From the NCBI GenBank assembly GCA_902541285.1, contig CACBQD010000001.1, positions 1 to 64,000 of the forward strand: DNA of 64,000 nucleotides, written 5' to 3'. Source of the stretch: an uncultured Pelagibacteraceae bacterium (GTDB taxonomy: Bacteria > Pseudomonadota > Alphaproteobacteria > Pelagibacterales > Pelagibacteraceae). A program made the position numbers and the translations under genes. Below, in pieces: positions 44,617-54,269 of this stretch; position 1 is the first letter of the stretch; the number at the start of each line of letters is the position of its first letter. A model generated the notes under the pieces. It was not told the DNA's origin. It worked only from the letters and a program-made list of their open reading frames with translations, and did no database searches.

Positions 44617-45915
44617 ATGCTTAGCCTTTTAAAAAAAAATAATTTAATTAATGATATACTATTTTTTTTAGCATTTGTTTTTCCTTTGTCATTTTTCCTA
44701 GGAAGCTTAGTGGTAAATTTAATTATTTTTTTTATTGGAATTTTTTTTTTACTAAATCTTTTTATTAAAAAAGAAAATATAATAAATAAAGATAATTTAA
44801 TCTTATGTATTTTTTTTCTGTCAATTTTTATTACAGAAATCTTTACTTATTATAATTTAGAATATTTAATTAAATCTTTTTTCTATATGAGGTTTCTAAT
44901 TTTATTCCTTGCCATTGAGTATATTATTATAAATTCGGATCAAGAAAAAATAAAAAAAATCATTAATATAATATCAATTTTGTTTCTAATTTTTTTATTA
45001 GATCTTCTAATGCAATATTTTTCAGGTAAAAATATGTTGGGCTTCGTAGCAAGCTATTGTGATGCAGAAGGTAATAATTGCCAGAGATTTTCAGGCTTAT
45101 TCGATGATGAATTAATAGCGGGTGGATTTATCTCAACTGTTTTAATTTCACTTTTTTTTGTAAGATTAAGTTTTTACAAAAATTTTGTTTATCATTTATT
45201 TCCGATAATATTGCTATTTTTTGTTTATATAACTGGTGAAAGGTCATCATTTATTTTTTTATTCACATTTATTTTATTTTTTTACGCTTTTATTTTCAAA
45301 AATAAAAAACAGTTTTTGTTAGTAATATCTATCGCAAGTTTAATATTATCTTTTCTTTTATTTTTTTTTAATAATGATTCTGTAAAAAAAAGATACTCAA
45401 AAGAAATATTTAGTTATTTCTATTCTCCTGCCAGTCAATCATATTCATTTAAAAATTTCTTTAATACCTCTTGGGGTAAACATTATCATACATCTTATTT
45501 AATGTTTAAAGACAAACCTTTATTAGGAAATGGATTAAAATCTTTTAGACATAAATGTAGTAATTATGATTACTTAGACCAAAATGAAATTAAATTATAT
45601 GGAGATGTAAGATGGCCACGTTGTTCAACTCACTCACATAACCTACATTTAGAACTTTTATCAGAGAAAGGAATATTAGTTTATTTTTTATTTTTACTCT
45701 TTTTTTTATTTAAAACACAATATTTTTTAAACAAAAAAATTCTATTCGAAAATAGACTTAATTTTTTAATTTTTGTATATGTACTTTTACTTATATTTCT
45801 ACCGAGGCCAACTGGCTCAATCTTAAGTACAACATTCGGATCTTTTTTTTGGTATTCAATTGCTATTTGTTTATCTTTATTAAGTAGAAAAATAAATCAA
45901 ACTTTAAGAAAATGA
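44617..45915 (+). CDS. O-antigen ligase-like membrane protein (WaaL/Wzy family)
   Basis: 432 residues with about ten to twelve helices, very rich in phenylalanine and isoleucine. The family region near residue 340, GDVRWPRCSTHSHNLHLELL, contains the conserved histidine pair before a final helix group. ITGERSSFIFLF supplies the arginine seen in ligases. It either joins O-antigen to lipid A-core or polymerises a surface glycan; the sequence cannot separate WaaL from Wzy. It precedes an FkbM gene, and the pair is probably a surface glycan module. Confidence 0.8.
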   Translation: MLSLLKKNNLINDILFFLAFVFPLSFFLGSLVVNLIIFFIGIFFLLNLFIKKENIINKDNLILCIFFLSIFITEIFTYYNLEYLIKSFFYMRFLILFLAIEYIIINSDQEKIKKIINIISILFLIFLLDLLMQYFSGKNMLGFVASYCDAEGNNCQRFSGLFDDELIAGGFISTVLISLFFVRLSFYKNFVYHLFPIILLFFVYITGERSSFIFLFTFILFFYAFIFKNKKQFLLVISIASLILSFLLFFFNNDSVKKRYSKEIFSYFYSPASQSYSFKNFFNTSWGKHYHTSYLMFKDKPLLGNGLKSFRHKCSNYDYLDQNEIKLYGDVRWPRCSTHSHNLHLELLSEKGILVYFLFLLFFLFKTQYFLNKKILFENRLNFLIFVYVLLLIFLPRPTGSILSTTFGSFFWYSIAICLSLLSRKINQTLRK

Positions 45916-45966
45916 TTTTAACACTATAATGCTCCTAATTCTAATTTTTAATAAACAAACTTAAAT

Positions 45967-46599
45967 ATGAGTTTTATTACATCTTTATTTCCGCAAAAAA
46001 CCAAAACTTTTTTTAAAAAATTTAGAAAATTTAATGCTTTAAATAATTTAGATAAAAAAATGTTAGGATATCTAGATTTTAAAAACGGTTTTTTTATAGA
46101 ATGTGGTGCAAATGATGGCGTAGATCAATCCAACACTTGGTATTACGAAAAATATTTAAATTGGAGTGGCGTTTTAATTGAGCCTTTGAAAAAACAATTT
46201 AATGAGTTAAGAAAAAATAGAAGTAACAAAAATTTTTTTTTTAACACTGCTCTTGTTGGTTCTGAAAACATTAGTTCGTTGAATTTAATCGAAAATAATC
46301 TTGTCTCTAGAATAGTTTATGATGATGAGATAGTATCAAATTCTGTTGTAGTAAACTCTAAAACATTGACAAAAATCTTAGATGAAATTTCTGCACCAAA
46401 TTTGATAGATTTTTTTTCACTAGATGTTGAAGGTTACGAGTATGAAATTATAAAAGGAATAAATTTCAATAAATATAACTTTAAGTTCTTTTTAATTGAA
46501 ACATCAAATGAACAGGTTATCAGTTATCTAAATAACAAAAATTATAATTTATTAGAAAAACTTAGTGATCACGATTTACTTTTTAAATATAAAAGCTAA
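45967..46599 (+). CDS. FkbM-family methyltransferase
   Basis: 210 residues. The SAM loop is GFFIECGANDGVDQSNTWYY, with VLIEPLKKQF supplying the next binding acid, and DFFSLDVEGYEYEIIKGINF the FkbM motif 4 region. The family makes O-methyl groups on sugars or other surface molecules. Starting 51 bp after the O-antigen ligase gene, it probably caps or decorates the same glycan. Confidence 0.85.
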   Translation: MSFITSLFPQKTKTFFKKFRKFNALNNLDKKMLGYLDFKNGFFIECGANDGVDQSNTWYYEKYLNWSGVLIEPLKKQFNELRKNRSNKNFFFNTALVGSENISSLNLIENNLVSRIVYDDEIVSNSVVVNSKTLTKILDEISAPNLIDFFSLDVEGYEYEIIKGINFNKYNFKFFLIETSNEQVISYLNNKNYNLLEKLSDHDLLFKYKS

Positions 46600-46700
46600 A
46601 TTATTGTTAACTGAAAAAATTTTATCCTGATTATTTGATCAACAAAAATTAATTTGATATATCAGAAATCATTAATCACTAATTATATTTATTAAGTTAA

Positions 46701-46728
46701 AAAAAGGGCAATAAAAACTGCCCTTTTT
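46701..46728. terminator. Intrinsic terminator, distal copy
   Basis: A perfect ten-bp stem (AAAAAGGGCA / TGCCCTTTTT) with loop ATAAAAAC, near-identical in sequence to the groEL terminator 137 bp away. It can end the FkbM transcript on the plus strand, with its trailing T run, and groEL read-through on the minus strand. Together with the flanking ATTACATTC at 46751-46759 it is a relic duplicate of the groEL 3' end; see findings. Confidence 0.8.
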
Positions 46729-46739
46729 GAATTTATTTG

Positions 46740-46766
46740 GGTTGGAATGATTACATTCGCATTACT
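46740..46766 (-). pseudogene. Relic of the groEL C-terminus beside the distal terminator
   Basis: Copy of the last bases of groEL. GATTACATTC (46749-46758) reads on the minus strand as a stop after an ATG codon, the same layout as the groEL stop at 46889. Reading upstream in that frame gives GVLVMRM before the stop, where true groEL has GMGGMGM. The distance to its terminator is nearly the same as in the real copy. Only a short stretch is recognisable. Confidence 0.5.
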
Positions 46767-46792
46767 AGTACGCCAATACTCACTTATTTGAG

Positions 46793-46816
46793 AAGTTCAT
46801 TGCAAAGTTCACTGCA
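46793..46816. repeat. Tandem 12-bp direct repeat
   Basis: Two adjacent units AAGTTCATTGCA and AAGTTCACTGCA differ at one base. They lie in the 289-bp stretch between FkbM and groEL, between the duplicated terminators. No gene or RNA is visible there otherwise. It may be a slippage scar or a protein site. Confidence 0.7.
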
Positions 46817-46837
46817 AATTTTTATGACGAGCAAAAA

Positions 46838-46863
46838 AAAAGGGCAGTAAAAACTGCCCTTTT
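46838..46863 (-). terminator. Intrinsic terminator of groEL
   Basis: An 11-bp perfect stem (AAAAGGGCAGT / ACTGCCCTTTT) with four-base AAAA loop, followed on the minus strand by a run of eight or more T. It lies 26 bp after the groEL stop codon. Confidence 0.92.
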
Positions 46864-46888
46864 AGAATTTTTAAATGAGTGAGAACGA

Positions 46889-48556
<1,668 letters not shown>

Positions 48557-48563
48557 TTATTAT

Positions 48564-48857
48564 TTATTTACCTGTTGCAATACCCATAATGTCAGATTCT
48601 TTCATTATGCTGTACTCTTTACCATCAATTTTAACTTCTGTTCCTGACCACTTACCAAATAAAACTTTGTCACCTACTTTAACGTCCATAGGTATTAGTT
48701 TTCCATCTTCAGTTTTTGCACCTCCGCCGACAGCAACAACTTTACCTTCTTGAGGTTTTTCTTGAGCTGTATCTGGAATAATTATGCCACCTGCAGTTTT
48801 TTCGCTGCTATCTAAAACTTCTATTAAAACACGGTCATGTAACGGTTTAAACTTCAT
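48564..48857 (-). CDS. groES: Co-chaperonin GroES
   Basis: 97 residues, full length. [20 protein letters not shown] is the usual N-terminus and the mobile loop [18 protein letters not shown] binds Gro[10 protein letters not shown] closes the chain. It is first in the operon and preceded by an AAGGAG ribosome site. The leader lacks a CIRCE inverted repeat; a RpoH-type promoter lies upstream. Confidence 0.99.
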   Translation of the reverse strand: MKFKPLHDRVLIEVLDSSEKTAGGIIIPDTAQEKPQEGKVVAVGGGAKTEDGKLIPMDVKVGDKVLFGKWSGTEVKIDGKEYSIMKESDIMGIATGK

Positions 48858-48882
48858 ACGAATTCTCCTTTAAATTAGCAGT

Positions 48883-48912
48883 CATATAGAGATATATTTA
48901 ATAATTTTCAAG
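48883..48912 (-). promoter_or_regulatory. Candidate RpoH (sigma-32) promoter for groESL
   Basis: On the minus strand CTTGAA (48907-48912) is followed after 16 bp by TCTATATG (48883-48890). The same geometry precedes hsp20. The -35 box is half of a 14-bp palindrome TTCAAGATCTTGAA (48907-48920), which also puts a CTTGAA box on the plus strand. Transcription would start about 20 bases ahead of the groES ATG. Confidence 0.62.
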
Positions 48913-48979
48913 ATCTTGAATAAAAATTATGGTCTAAAAAACTCAAGAATTAAGCTTATTTTTAAGCTATACCTCAGGT

Positions 48980-49795
48980 ATGCCCCAAAACTTAGATAAA
49001 GATGGATTAAAGTCTTTAATAAACAGTTACGAATTATTTTTTATCGACATATGGGGAGTGATCCATAACGGATTACAAATTTTTGAGGATTCTGTTGAAG
49101 TATTAGAAAATTTAAAAAAAAATAATAAAGAGTTTGTATTACTTACCAATGCACCACGACCGAATTCTACAGTTATTGATTTTTTGAAAAAAATGGGACT
49201 TAAGAAATTTTATGAAGATGTATACACCTCTGGAGAAGCTTCATTAAAATATTTAATGCAAAATTTTCTAAATTCAAAATTTTATCATATAGGACCACCA
49301 AGAGATTTTGACTTATTTAAAAGATTTGAACAAAATAAAGTTAGCAATATTAATCAAGCTGATTATTTTATTTGTACAGGGTTATTTGAAGATCATGAGA
49401 CAAAACTTGAATATTATAAAGATTTACTTAAGAAATTTTCAAATAAAAAATTTGTGTGTACCAATCCAGATTTAATTGTTGATAGAGGAGATGTTAGGGA
49501 GTTTTGTGCTGGATCAGTTGCGAAAATATTTGAAGAAATTGGCGGAAAAGTAATTTACTTTGGAAAACCTCATCCTCCAGTTTATAATTTATCTGCTAAC
49601 ATAAATGGTAAAAATGTTTTATGTATCGGAGATAATATGAATACAGATATAAAAGGAGCTAATGTTCAAAATTTTGACAATCTGCTAATTACGAGTGGTA
49701 TACATAAAAAAGAATTAAGTAGTTTTAATATCGATAAATTAGAAAAAAAATATGGAGTGAGCGTGAATTACACTCAAACAAAATTAAAATGGTGA
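48980..49795 (+). CDS. HAD-superfamily phosphatase (subfamily IIA, NagD-like)
   Basis: 271 residues. Motif I FFIDIWGVIHNGLQIFEDS, motif II LLTNAPRPN, and motif IV VLCIGDNMNTDIKGAN are clear. The first aspartate in DIWGV is followed by W instead of the usual second D; this DxWGVxH variant is typical of the TIGR01459 group found in Alphaproteobacteria. The substrate is unknown, but the location ahead of ribF suggests a link to flavin phosphate metabolism. The stop overlaps the ribF start by seven bases. Confidence 0.85.
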   Translation: MPQNLDKDGLKSLINSYELFFIDIWGVIHNGLQIFEDSVEVLENLKKNNKEFVLLTNAPRPNSTVIDFLKKMGLKKFYEDVYTSGEASLKYLMQNFLNSKFYHIGPPRDFDLFKRFEQNKVSNINQADYFICTGLFEDHETKLEYYKDLLKKFSNKKFVCTNPDLIVDRGDVREFCAGSVAKIFEEIGGKVIYFGKPHPPVYNLSANINGKNVLCIGDNMNTDIKGANVQNFDNLLITSGIHKKELSSFNIDKLEKKYGVSVNYTQTKLKW

Positions 49796-50715
49796 ACAAA
49801 ATTAAAATCTACAAAAATTTCAAAATTTTAAGAAAACATCAAAATGCGATGTTATTAATTGGCAATTTTGATGGGTTACATCTGGGCCATCAGAGATTAT
49901 TCAAAGAAGCAAAAAAATATAAAAAAAAATATAATTCAAAAATTGGAGTAGTGACTTTTGATCCAATACCAAAAATGTATTTTAATAAAGGTATTACGAA
50001 TTATCGACTTTCAAATCTTAATCAAAAAAGTAAATATTTTAGTGATTATAATGTAGATTTTTTAATAAATAAAAAATTTGATAAAAAATTCTCTAAAATA
50101 TCCTGTCATAACTTTATTAAAAATATTTTATGCAAAAAGTTAAATGCAGATTATATCTTCGTTAGTAATAATTTTAGATTTGGTAATAAAAGAGAGGGAG
50201 ACGTAAATCTATTAAAAAGATTTCAAAAAAAATATAATTACAAATTAATTAACCCAAAACCGTTATATAAGAAAAATAAAATTATTTCCTCAACATTAAT
50301 AAGAAAATTAATTGAAAACGGTAATTTAAAAATTGCAAATCAACTTTTATCTAGAAATTGGTCAATAGAAGGTGTTGTTGAAAAAGGTAGAATGATGGGT
50401 AGAAAAATCGGCTTCCCCACATGCAACATAAATATAAAAAATTATGTAATACCAAAAGTAGGAGTTTATTCAGTAGATGTTTATATCGAAAAAAACAGAA
50501 AAAGGATTAAAGGAATAGCAAATATCGGTTATAGACCTACTTTTAATCAAAAAAAATTATTATTAGAGGTAAATTTATTTAAATTTTCTGGAAATCTTTA
50601 TAATAAAAATCTAACTATTAATTTTACAAAATTTATTAGAGGAGAAACAAAATTTAAAAATATTGATGCTTTAAAAAAACAGATAAAGAAGGATATTAAA
50701 GTTGCTAAAAGATAA
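49789..50715 (+). CDS. ribF: Bifunctional riboflavin kinase / FAD synthetase
   Basis: 308 residues. The N-terminal FAD synthetase domain has LIGNFDGLHLGHQRLF and TFDPIPKMYF; the C-terminal kinase has GRMMGRKIGFPTCNINIKNY and YRPTFNQKKLLLEV. It makes FMN and then FAD from riboflavin. It is six bases ahead of ileS in a ribF-ileS-lspA series, a common bacterial arrangement. Confidence 0.94.
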   Translation: MVNKIKIYKNFKILRKHQNAMLLIGNFDGLHLGHQRLFKEAKKYKKKYNSKIGVVTFDPIPKMYFNKGITNYRLSNLNQKSKYFSDYNVDFLINKKFDKKFSKISCHNFIKNILCKKLNADYIFVSNNFRFGNKREGDVNLLKRFQKKYNYKLINPKPLYKKNKIISSTLIRKLIENGNLKIANQLLSRNWSIEGVVEKGRMMGRKIGFPTCNINIKNYVIPKVGVYSVDVYIEKNRKRIKGIANIGYRPTFNQKKLLLEVNLFKFSGNLYNKNLTINFTKFIRGETKFKNIDALKKQIKKDIKVAKR

Positions 50716-50721
50716 AATATC

Positions 50722-53475
50722 ATGAGCAAGGAACATATAAATCTACCTAAAACAAAATTCTCAATGAAGGCAAATCTGCCAAACAAGGAGCCAAATTACA
50801 TTGAATTTTGGAAGAAAATTGACCTTTACAATTTGTTAAGACAAAAAAGTAAAGGGCAAGAAAAATTTGTACTCCATGATGGGCCTCCATATGCCAATGG
50901 CAATATTCACATGGGTACCGCTTTGAATAAAATTTTAAAAGATATAATTACAAAATTTCATCAAATGGATGGCAAGGACTCAGTTTATGTTCCGGGTTGG
51001 GATTGTCATGGGTTACCTATTGAGTGGAAAATTGAAGAACAATACAAAAAGAATAAAAAAAACAAAAATGATGTTCCAATAATTGAATTCAGAAAAGAAT
51101 GTAGGGAGTTTGCAAATAAATGGATAGATATCCATAAGGGAGAATTTACAAGACTTGGGGTAATAGGTGATTGGGAAAATTACTATTCAACAATGTCATT
51201 TGATGCTGAAGCCCAAATAGTTAGAGAACTTGGAAAATTTCTTAAAGAAGGAAGCCTTTATAGAGGTTACAAGCCAGTTCTTTGGTCAACTGTTGAAAAA
51301 ACAGCTTTAGCGGATGCAGAGGTTGAATACATGGATCATGTTTCAGATACGATTTATGCAGCATTCAAAGTGAAAGTTTCAAAATTAGATATAATTAATG
51401 GTGCTGATGTAATAATTTGGACGACAACTCCATGGACTATTCCTGCAAATAAAGCTTTAGCTTACAATGCTGGCCTAAAATATCTTTTGCTTGAGATAAA
51501 TGATAACAAAAATTTTGTCGACAGAAAAATAGTAATTGCAAACGACCTACTAGAACCTTTTAAAAAAGATACTTCTATTGAAAATATAAAAGTTTTAAAC
51601 GAATTTTTAGGAAAAGATTTAAAAGGTACAATTTGTAGCCATCCATTTTCTAAAATGGGATATGATTATGATATACCAATGTTAGAAGCTAATTTTGTTA
51701 CTACTGAACAAGGTACGGGTATCGTACACTGCGCCCCTAGTCATGGGCCAGATGATTTCAATCTTTGTTTAAATAATAATATTAAAGCAATTGAAACAGT
51801 TGATGGTGATGGAAAATATACAAATGAAATTAAACATTTTGAAGGTTTACATATTTTTAAGGCAAATAACTTAATTATTGAAAAATTAAATGAGCAAAGA
51901 AATTTAGTAACAAACGGAAAACTTACTCACTCTTATCCTCATTCTTGGAGATCAAAAGCTCCTCTAGTTCATAGAGCAACTCCACAATGGTTTATTTCTA
52001 TGGAAAGCCATGGATTAAGAGATAAAGCATTAAAAGCCATCGATAATACAGATTTTTATCCTTCCAAAGGAAAAGAAAGAATAAAATCAATGATTGAAAC
52101 TAGACCTGATTGGTGTGTATCAAGACAGAGAGTTTGGGGTGTTCCGCTACCGATTTTTATTTCAAAAAAAACAGGTGAAGTTTTAGTTGATGATGAAGTC
52201 TTTGAAAATATCGCAAAAATTTACGAAAAAGAAGGTTCTGATTGTTGGTTTAATGAAGATTATCAGATATTTCTTGGAGATAAGTATAAAGCAGAAGATT
52301 ATGAAAAATTATCAGATATAGTTGAGGTTTGGTTTGATAGTGGATCCACTCATTCTTTTGTCTTAGAAAAAAGAGATGACCTTAAATGGCCTGCATCGAT
52401 GTATTTAGAGGGTTCAGATCAACATAGAGGATGGTTTCATTCTTCATTACTAGAGTCATGCGGAACAAGAGGTGTTGCTCCATTTGAAAGCATTCTTTCT
52501 CATGGTTTTGTCGTAGATGGGAAAGGTCTAAAAATGTCAAAATCAACAGGTAACGTAATTGCTCCACAAGATATACTTAAAAAATATGGAGCCGATATAT
52601 TAAGAATTTGGGTTGCATCTTCAAATTATGCTGAGGATCTTAGAATAGATTATTCAATTTTAGATCAACACGCAGAGTCTTATAGAAAAATTAGAAACAC
52701 GTTCAGATATCTTTTAGGAAATATTCAAGATCAACATGAAAGTCTTGATTTTGAAAAAGTTAATTTTGAAAACTTTGACTCACTTGAAAAATTTATGCTT
52801 CACAGAATTTATATAATTAATGAAAATTTTAAAAACAATTTTAAAGTTTATAATTTCCATAATTTGTACAAAGAGTTACTAAATTTTTGTACAGTAGAGC
52901 TTTCAGCTTTTTATTTCGATATCAGGAAAGATACTTTGTATTGTGAGGCTTTAAATTCCAATAAAAGAAAGAACTGCATAACTCTTTTAAATATTATCTT
53001 ACAGTGTCTTCTTAAATGGTTTGCACCAATATTATCATTTACAACTGAAGAAATTTATCAATTGGTTAAAAAAGATGAAGACAGCCAAAGCATACATTTA
53101 CAAAATTTTGTTTCCGTTCCAAATTCTTGGAATAATAAGGAACTTAGCTCAGATTGGGAATATGTTAAAAAAATTAGAGATGAGGCAAATATTTCAATTG
53201 AAAACATGAGAGCTGAAAAATCAATTGGTTCAAGTTTAGAAGCAATGATTGAAATAAAGTTAAATAAAGAATTTTATGATAAGGCAAAAAATATCAATTT
53301 TTCTGAAATTTGTATAACCTCATCTGCATCTGTAATTAAAGATGAAAATCAAAAAAATAGTATTGATGTAGTTGCAAAAAAAGCTCAAGGAAATAAATGC
53401 CCTATTTGTTGGAAAATTTTTGAAACGGGTTGTGAAAGACCAAATTGCGGACTTTTAAATATAAATGGGAAATGA
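50722..53475 (+). CDS. ileS: Isoleucyl-tRNA synthetase
   Basis: 917 residues. The class I signatures HMGT (in PYANGNIHMGTALNK, near residue 61) and KMSKSTGN are present. The editing domain (about residues 195-405) shows VIIWTTTPWTIPANKAL and GTGIVHCAPSHGPDD. The C-terminal zinc finger CPICWKIF...CERPNCG has four cysteines. It is the usual bacterial (IleS1) type, which is inhibited by mupirocin. lspA starts inside its last 11 bases. Confidence 0.98.
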   Translation: MSKEHINLPKTKFSMKANLPNKEPNYIEFWKKIDLYNLLRQKSKGQEKFVLHDGPPYANGNIHMGTALNKILKDIITKFHQMDGKDSVYVPGWDCHGLPIEWKIEEQYKKNKKNKNDVPIIEFRKECREFANKWIDIHKGEFTRLGVIGDWENYYSTMSFDAEAQIVRELGKFLKEGSLYRGYKPVLWSTVEKTALADAEVEYMDHVSDTIYAAFKVKVSKLDIINGADVIIWTTTPWTIPANKALAYNAGLKYLLLEINDNKNFVDRKIVIANDLLEPFKKDTSIENIKVLNEFLGKDLKGTICSHPFSKMGYDYDIPMLEANFVTTEQGTGIVHCAPSHGPDDFNLCLNNNIKAIETVDGDGKYTNEIKHFEGLHIFKANNLIIEKLNEQRNLVTNGKLTHSYPHSWRSKAPLVHRATPQWFISMESHGLRDKALKAIDNTDFYPSKGKERIKSMIETRPDWCVSRQRVWGVPLPIFISKKTGEVLVDDEVFENIAKIYEKEGSDCWFNEDYQIFLGDKYKAEDYEKLSDIVEVWFDSGSTHSFVLEKRDDLKWPASMYLEGSDQHRGWFHSSLLESCGTRGVAPFESILSHGFVVDGKGLKMSKSTGNVIAPQDILKKYGADILRIWVASSNYAEDLRIDYSILDQHAESYRKIRNTFRYLLGNIQDQHESLDFEKVNFENFDSLEKFMLHRIYIINENFKNNFKVYNFHNLYKELLNFCTVELSAFYFDIRKDTLYCEALNSNKRKNCITLLNIILQCLLKWFAPILSFTTEEIYQLVKKDEDSQSIHLQNFVSVPNSWNNKELSSDWEYVKKIRDEANISIENMRAEKSIGSSLEAMIEIKLNKEFYDKAKNINFSEICITSSASVIKDENQKNSIDVVAKKAQGNKCPICWKIFETGCERPNCGLLNINGK

Positions 53476-53962
53476 AAAATTAAATAAACTTCTTATAGGT
53501 TTTATAATTTTAGTTTTTTGTTTTGGTTTAGATAGACTATCAAAAATTTATATTCTAAATATTTTAAATAATGAAGGACAAGTTGATTTTTATATAAATC
53601 AATTTTTAAATATTTATTTAGTTTGGAATACAGGTATAGGATTTGGTTTATTTTCTTCAGAAGATCAAATTTTCTATAACATCTTTACTACAATTATAGT
53701 TATTATAAACTTGGTAATATTGTATTTCGCTTTGATTGAATCAAAAATTAAATCATTTTTTTTAATGATGATATTAGGAGGTTCTTTAGGAAACTTATTT
53801 GATCGAGTTTATTACAGAGCTGTTCCAGACTTTATAGATTTAAATTATGCAGGATATCATTGGTTTATTTTTAATGTAGCTGACATATTTATAACAATTG
53901 GTATTATATGCCTTATTTTATCTGAATTTATATTCTATAAAAAAAAAGATGAAAAAAATTAA
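53465..53962 (+). CDS. lspA: Lipoprotein signal peptidase (signal peptidase II)
   Basis: 165 residues with four transmembrane helices. Catalytic aspartates are in GNLFDRVYYRAVPDFIDL and FNVADIFITIG. It cuts the signal peptide of diacylated prolipoproteins in the inner membrane. It overlaps ileS by 11 bases and the bamF-like gene by 14 bases; a downstream lipoprotein as the next gene fits its function. Confidence 0.95.
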   Translation: MGNEKLNKLLIGFIILVFCFGLDRLSKIYILNILNNEGQVDFYINQFLNIYLVWNTGIGFGLFSSEDQIFYNIFTTIIVIINLVILYFALIESKIKSFFLMMILGGSLGNLFDRVYYRAVPDFIDLNYAGYHWFIFNVADIFITIGIICLILSEFIFYKKKDEKN

Positions 53963-54266
53963 ACTAAATTTAATCTTATTAATCGCTTTAGTGCCATTAT
54001 TAACTTTTTGTGGCGGAGTTAGAGATGCTTTAGAAGGTGAAAAAAGATCTGAACAAAGTGATGAATTCTTGGTTAAGAAAAAAAATCCATTACAAATGCC
54101 ACCAGATATGAATAAACTTCCTAAACCAGGAGATGATTTAGAAGTAAGTAGTCAACCAAATAATGAAGAAGTCAAAGATTTACTGAAAATAAATGACGAT
54201 GATAATTCCGAAGATTCAAGTAGTGGCTCAGATTTATTAAATAATATGAAAAAGAAAATCCAGTAA
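53949..54266 (+). CDS. bamF: BamF-like lipoprotein (DUF3035)
   Basis: The start is placed at 53949, giving 105 residues; the in-frame ATG at 53898 would put 17 extra residues before an otherwise complete lipoprotein signal. The leader ends TFCGG with C19 as lipid-attachment residue. RDALEGEKRSEQSDEFLVKK then NPLQMPPDMNKLPKPG are the DUF3035 pattern, an accessory subunit of the alphaproteobacterial outer membrane beta-barrel assembly complex. Family location after lspA is usual. The C-terminus is acidic and serine-rich. Confidence 0.8.
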   Translation: MKKIKLNLILLIALVPLLTFCGGVRDALEGEKRSEQSDEFLVKKKNPLQMPPDMNKLPKPGDDLEVSSQPNNEEVKDLLKINDDDNSEDSSSGSDLLNNMKKKIQ

Positions 54267-54269
54267 TTA

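Noticed and set aside
48858..48979. A CIRCE operator before groES
   Set aside because: No TTAGCACTC-N9-GAGTGCTAA inverted repeat is present.
53898..53948. An upstream start for the BamF-like lipoprotein
   Set aside because: It would bury the lipoprotein signal behind 17 residues, deep inside lspA; the ATG at 53949 gives a normal leader.
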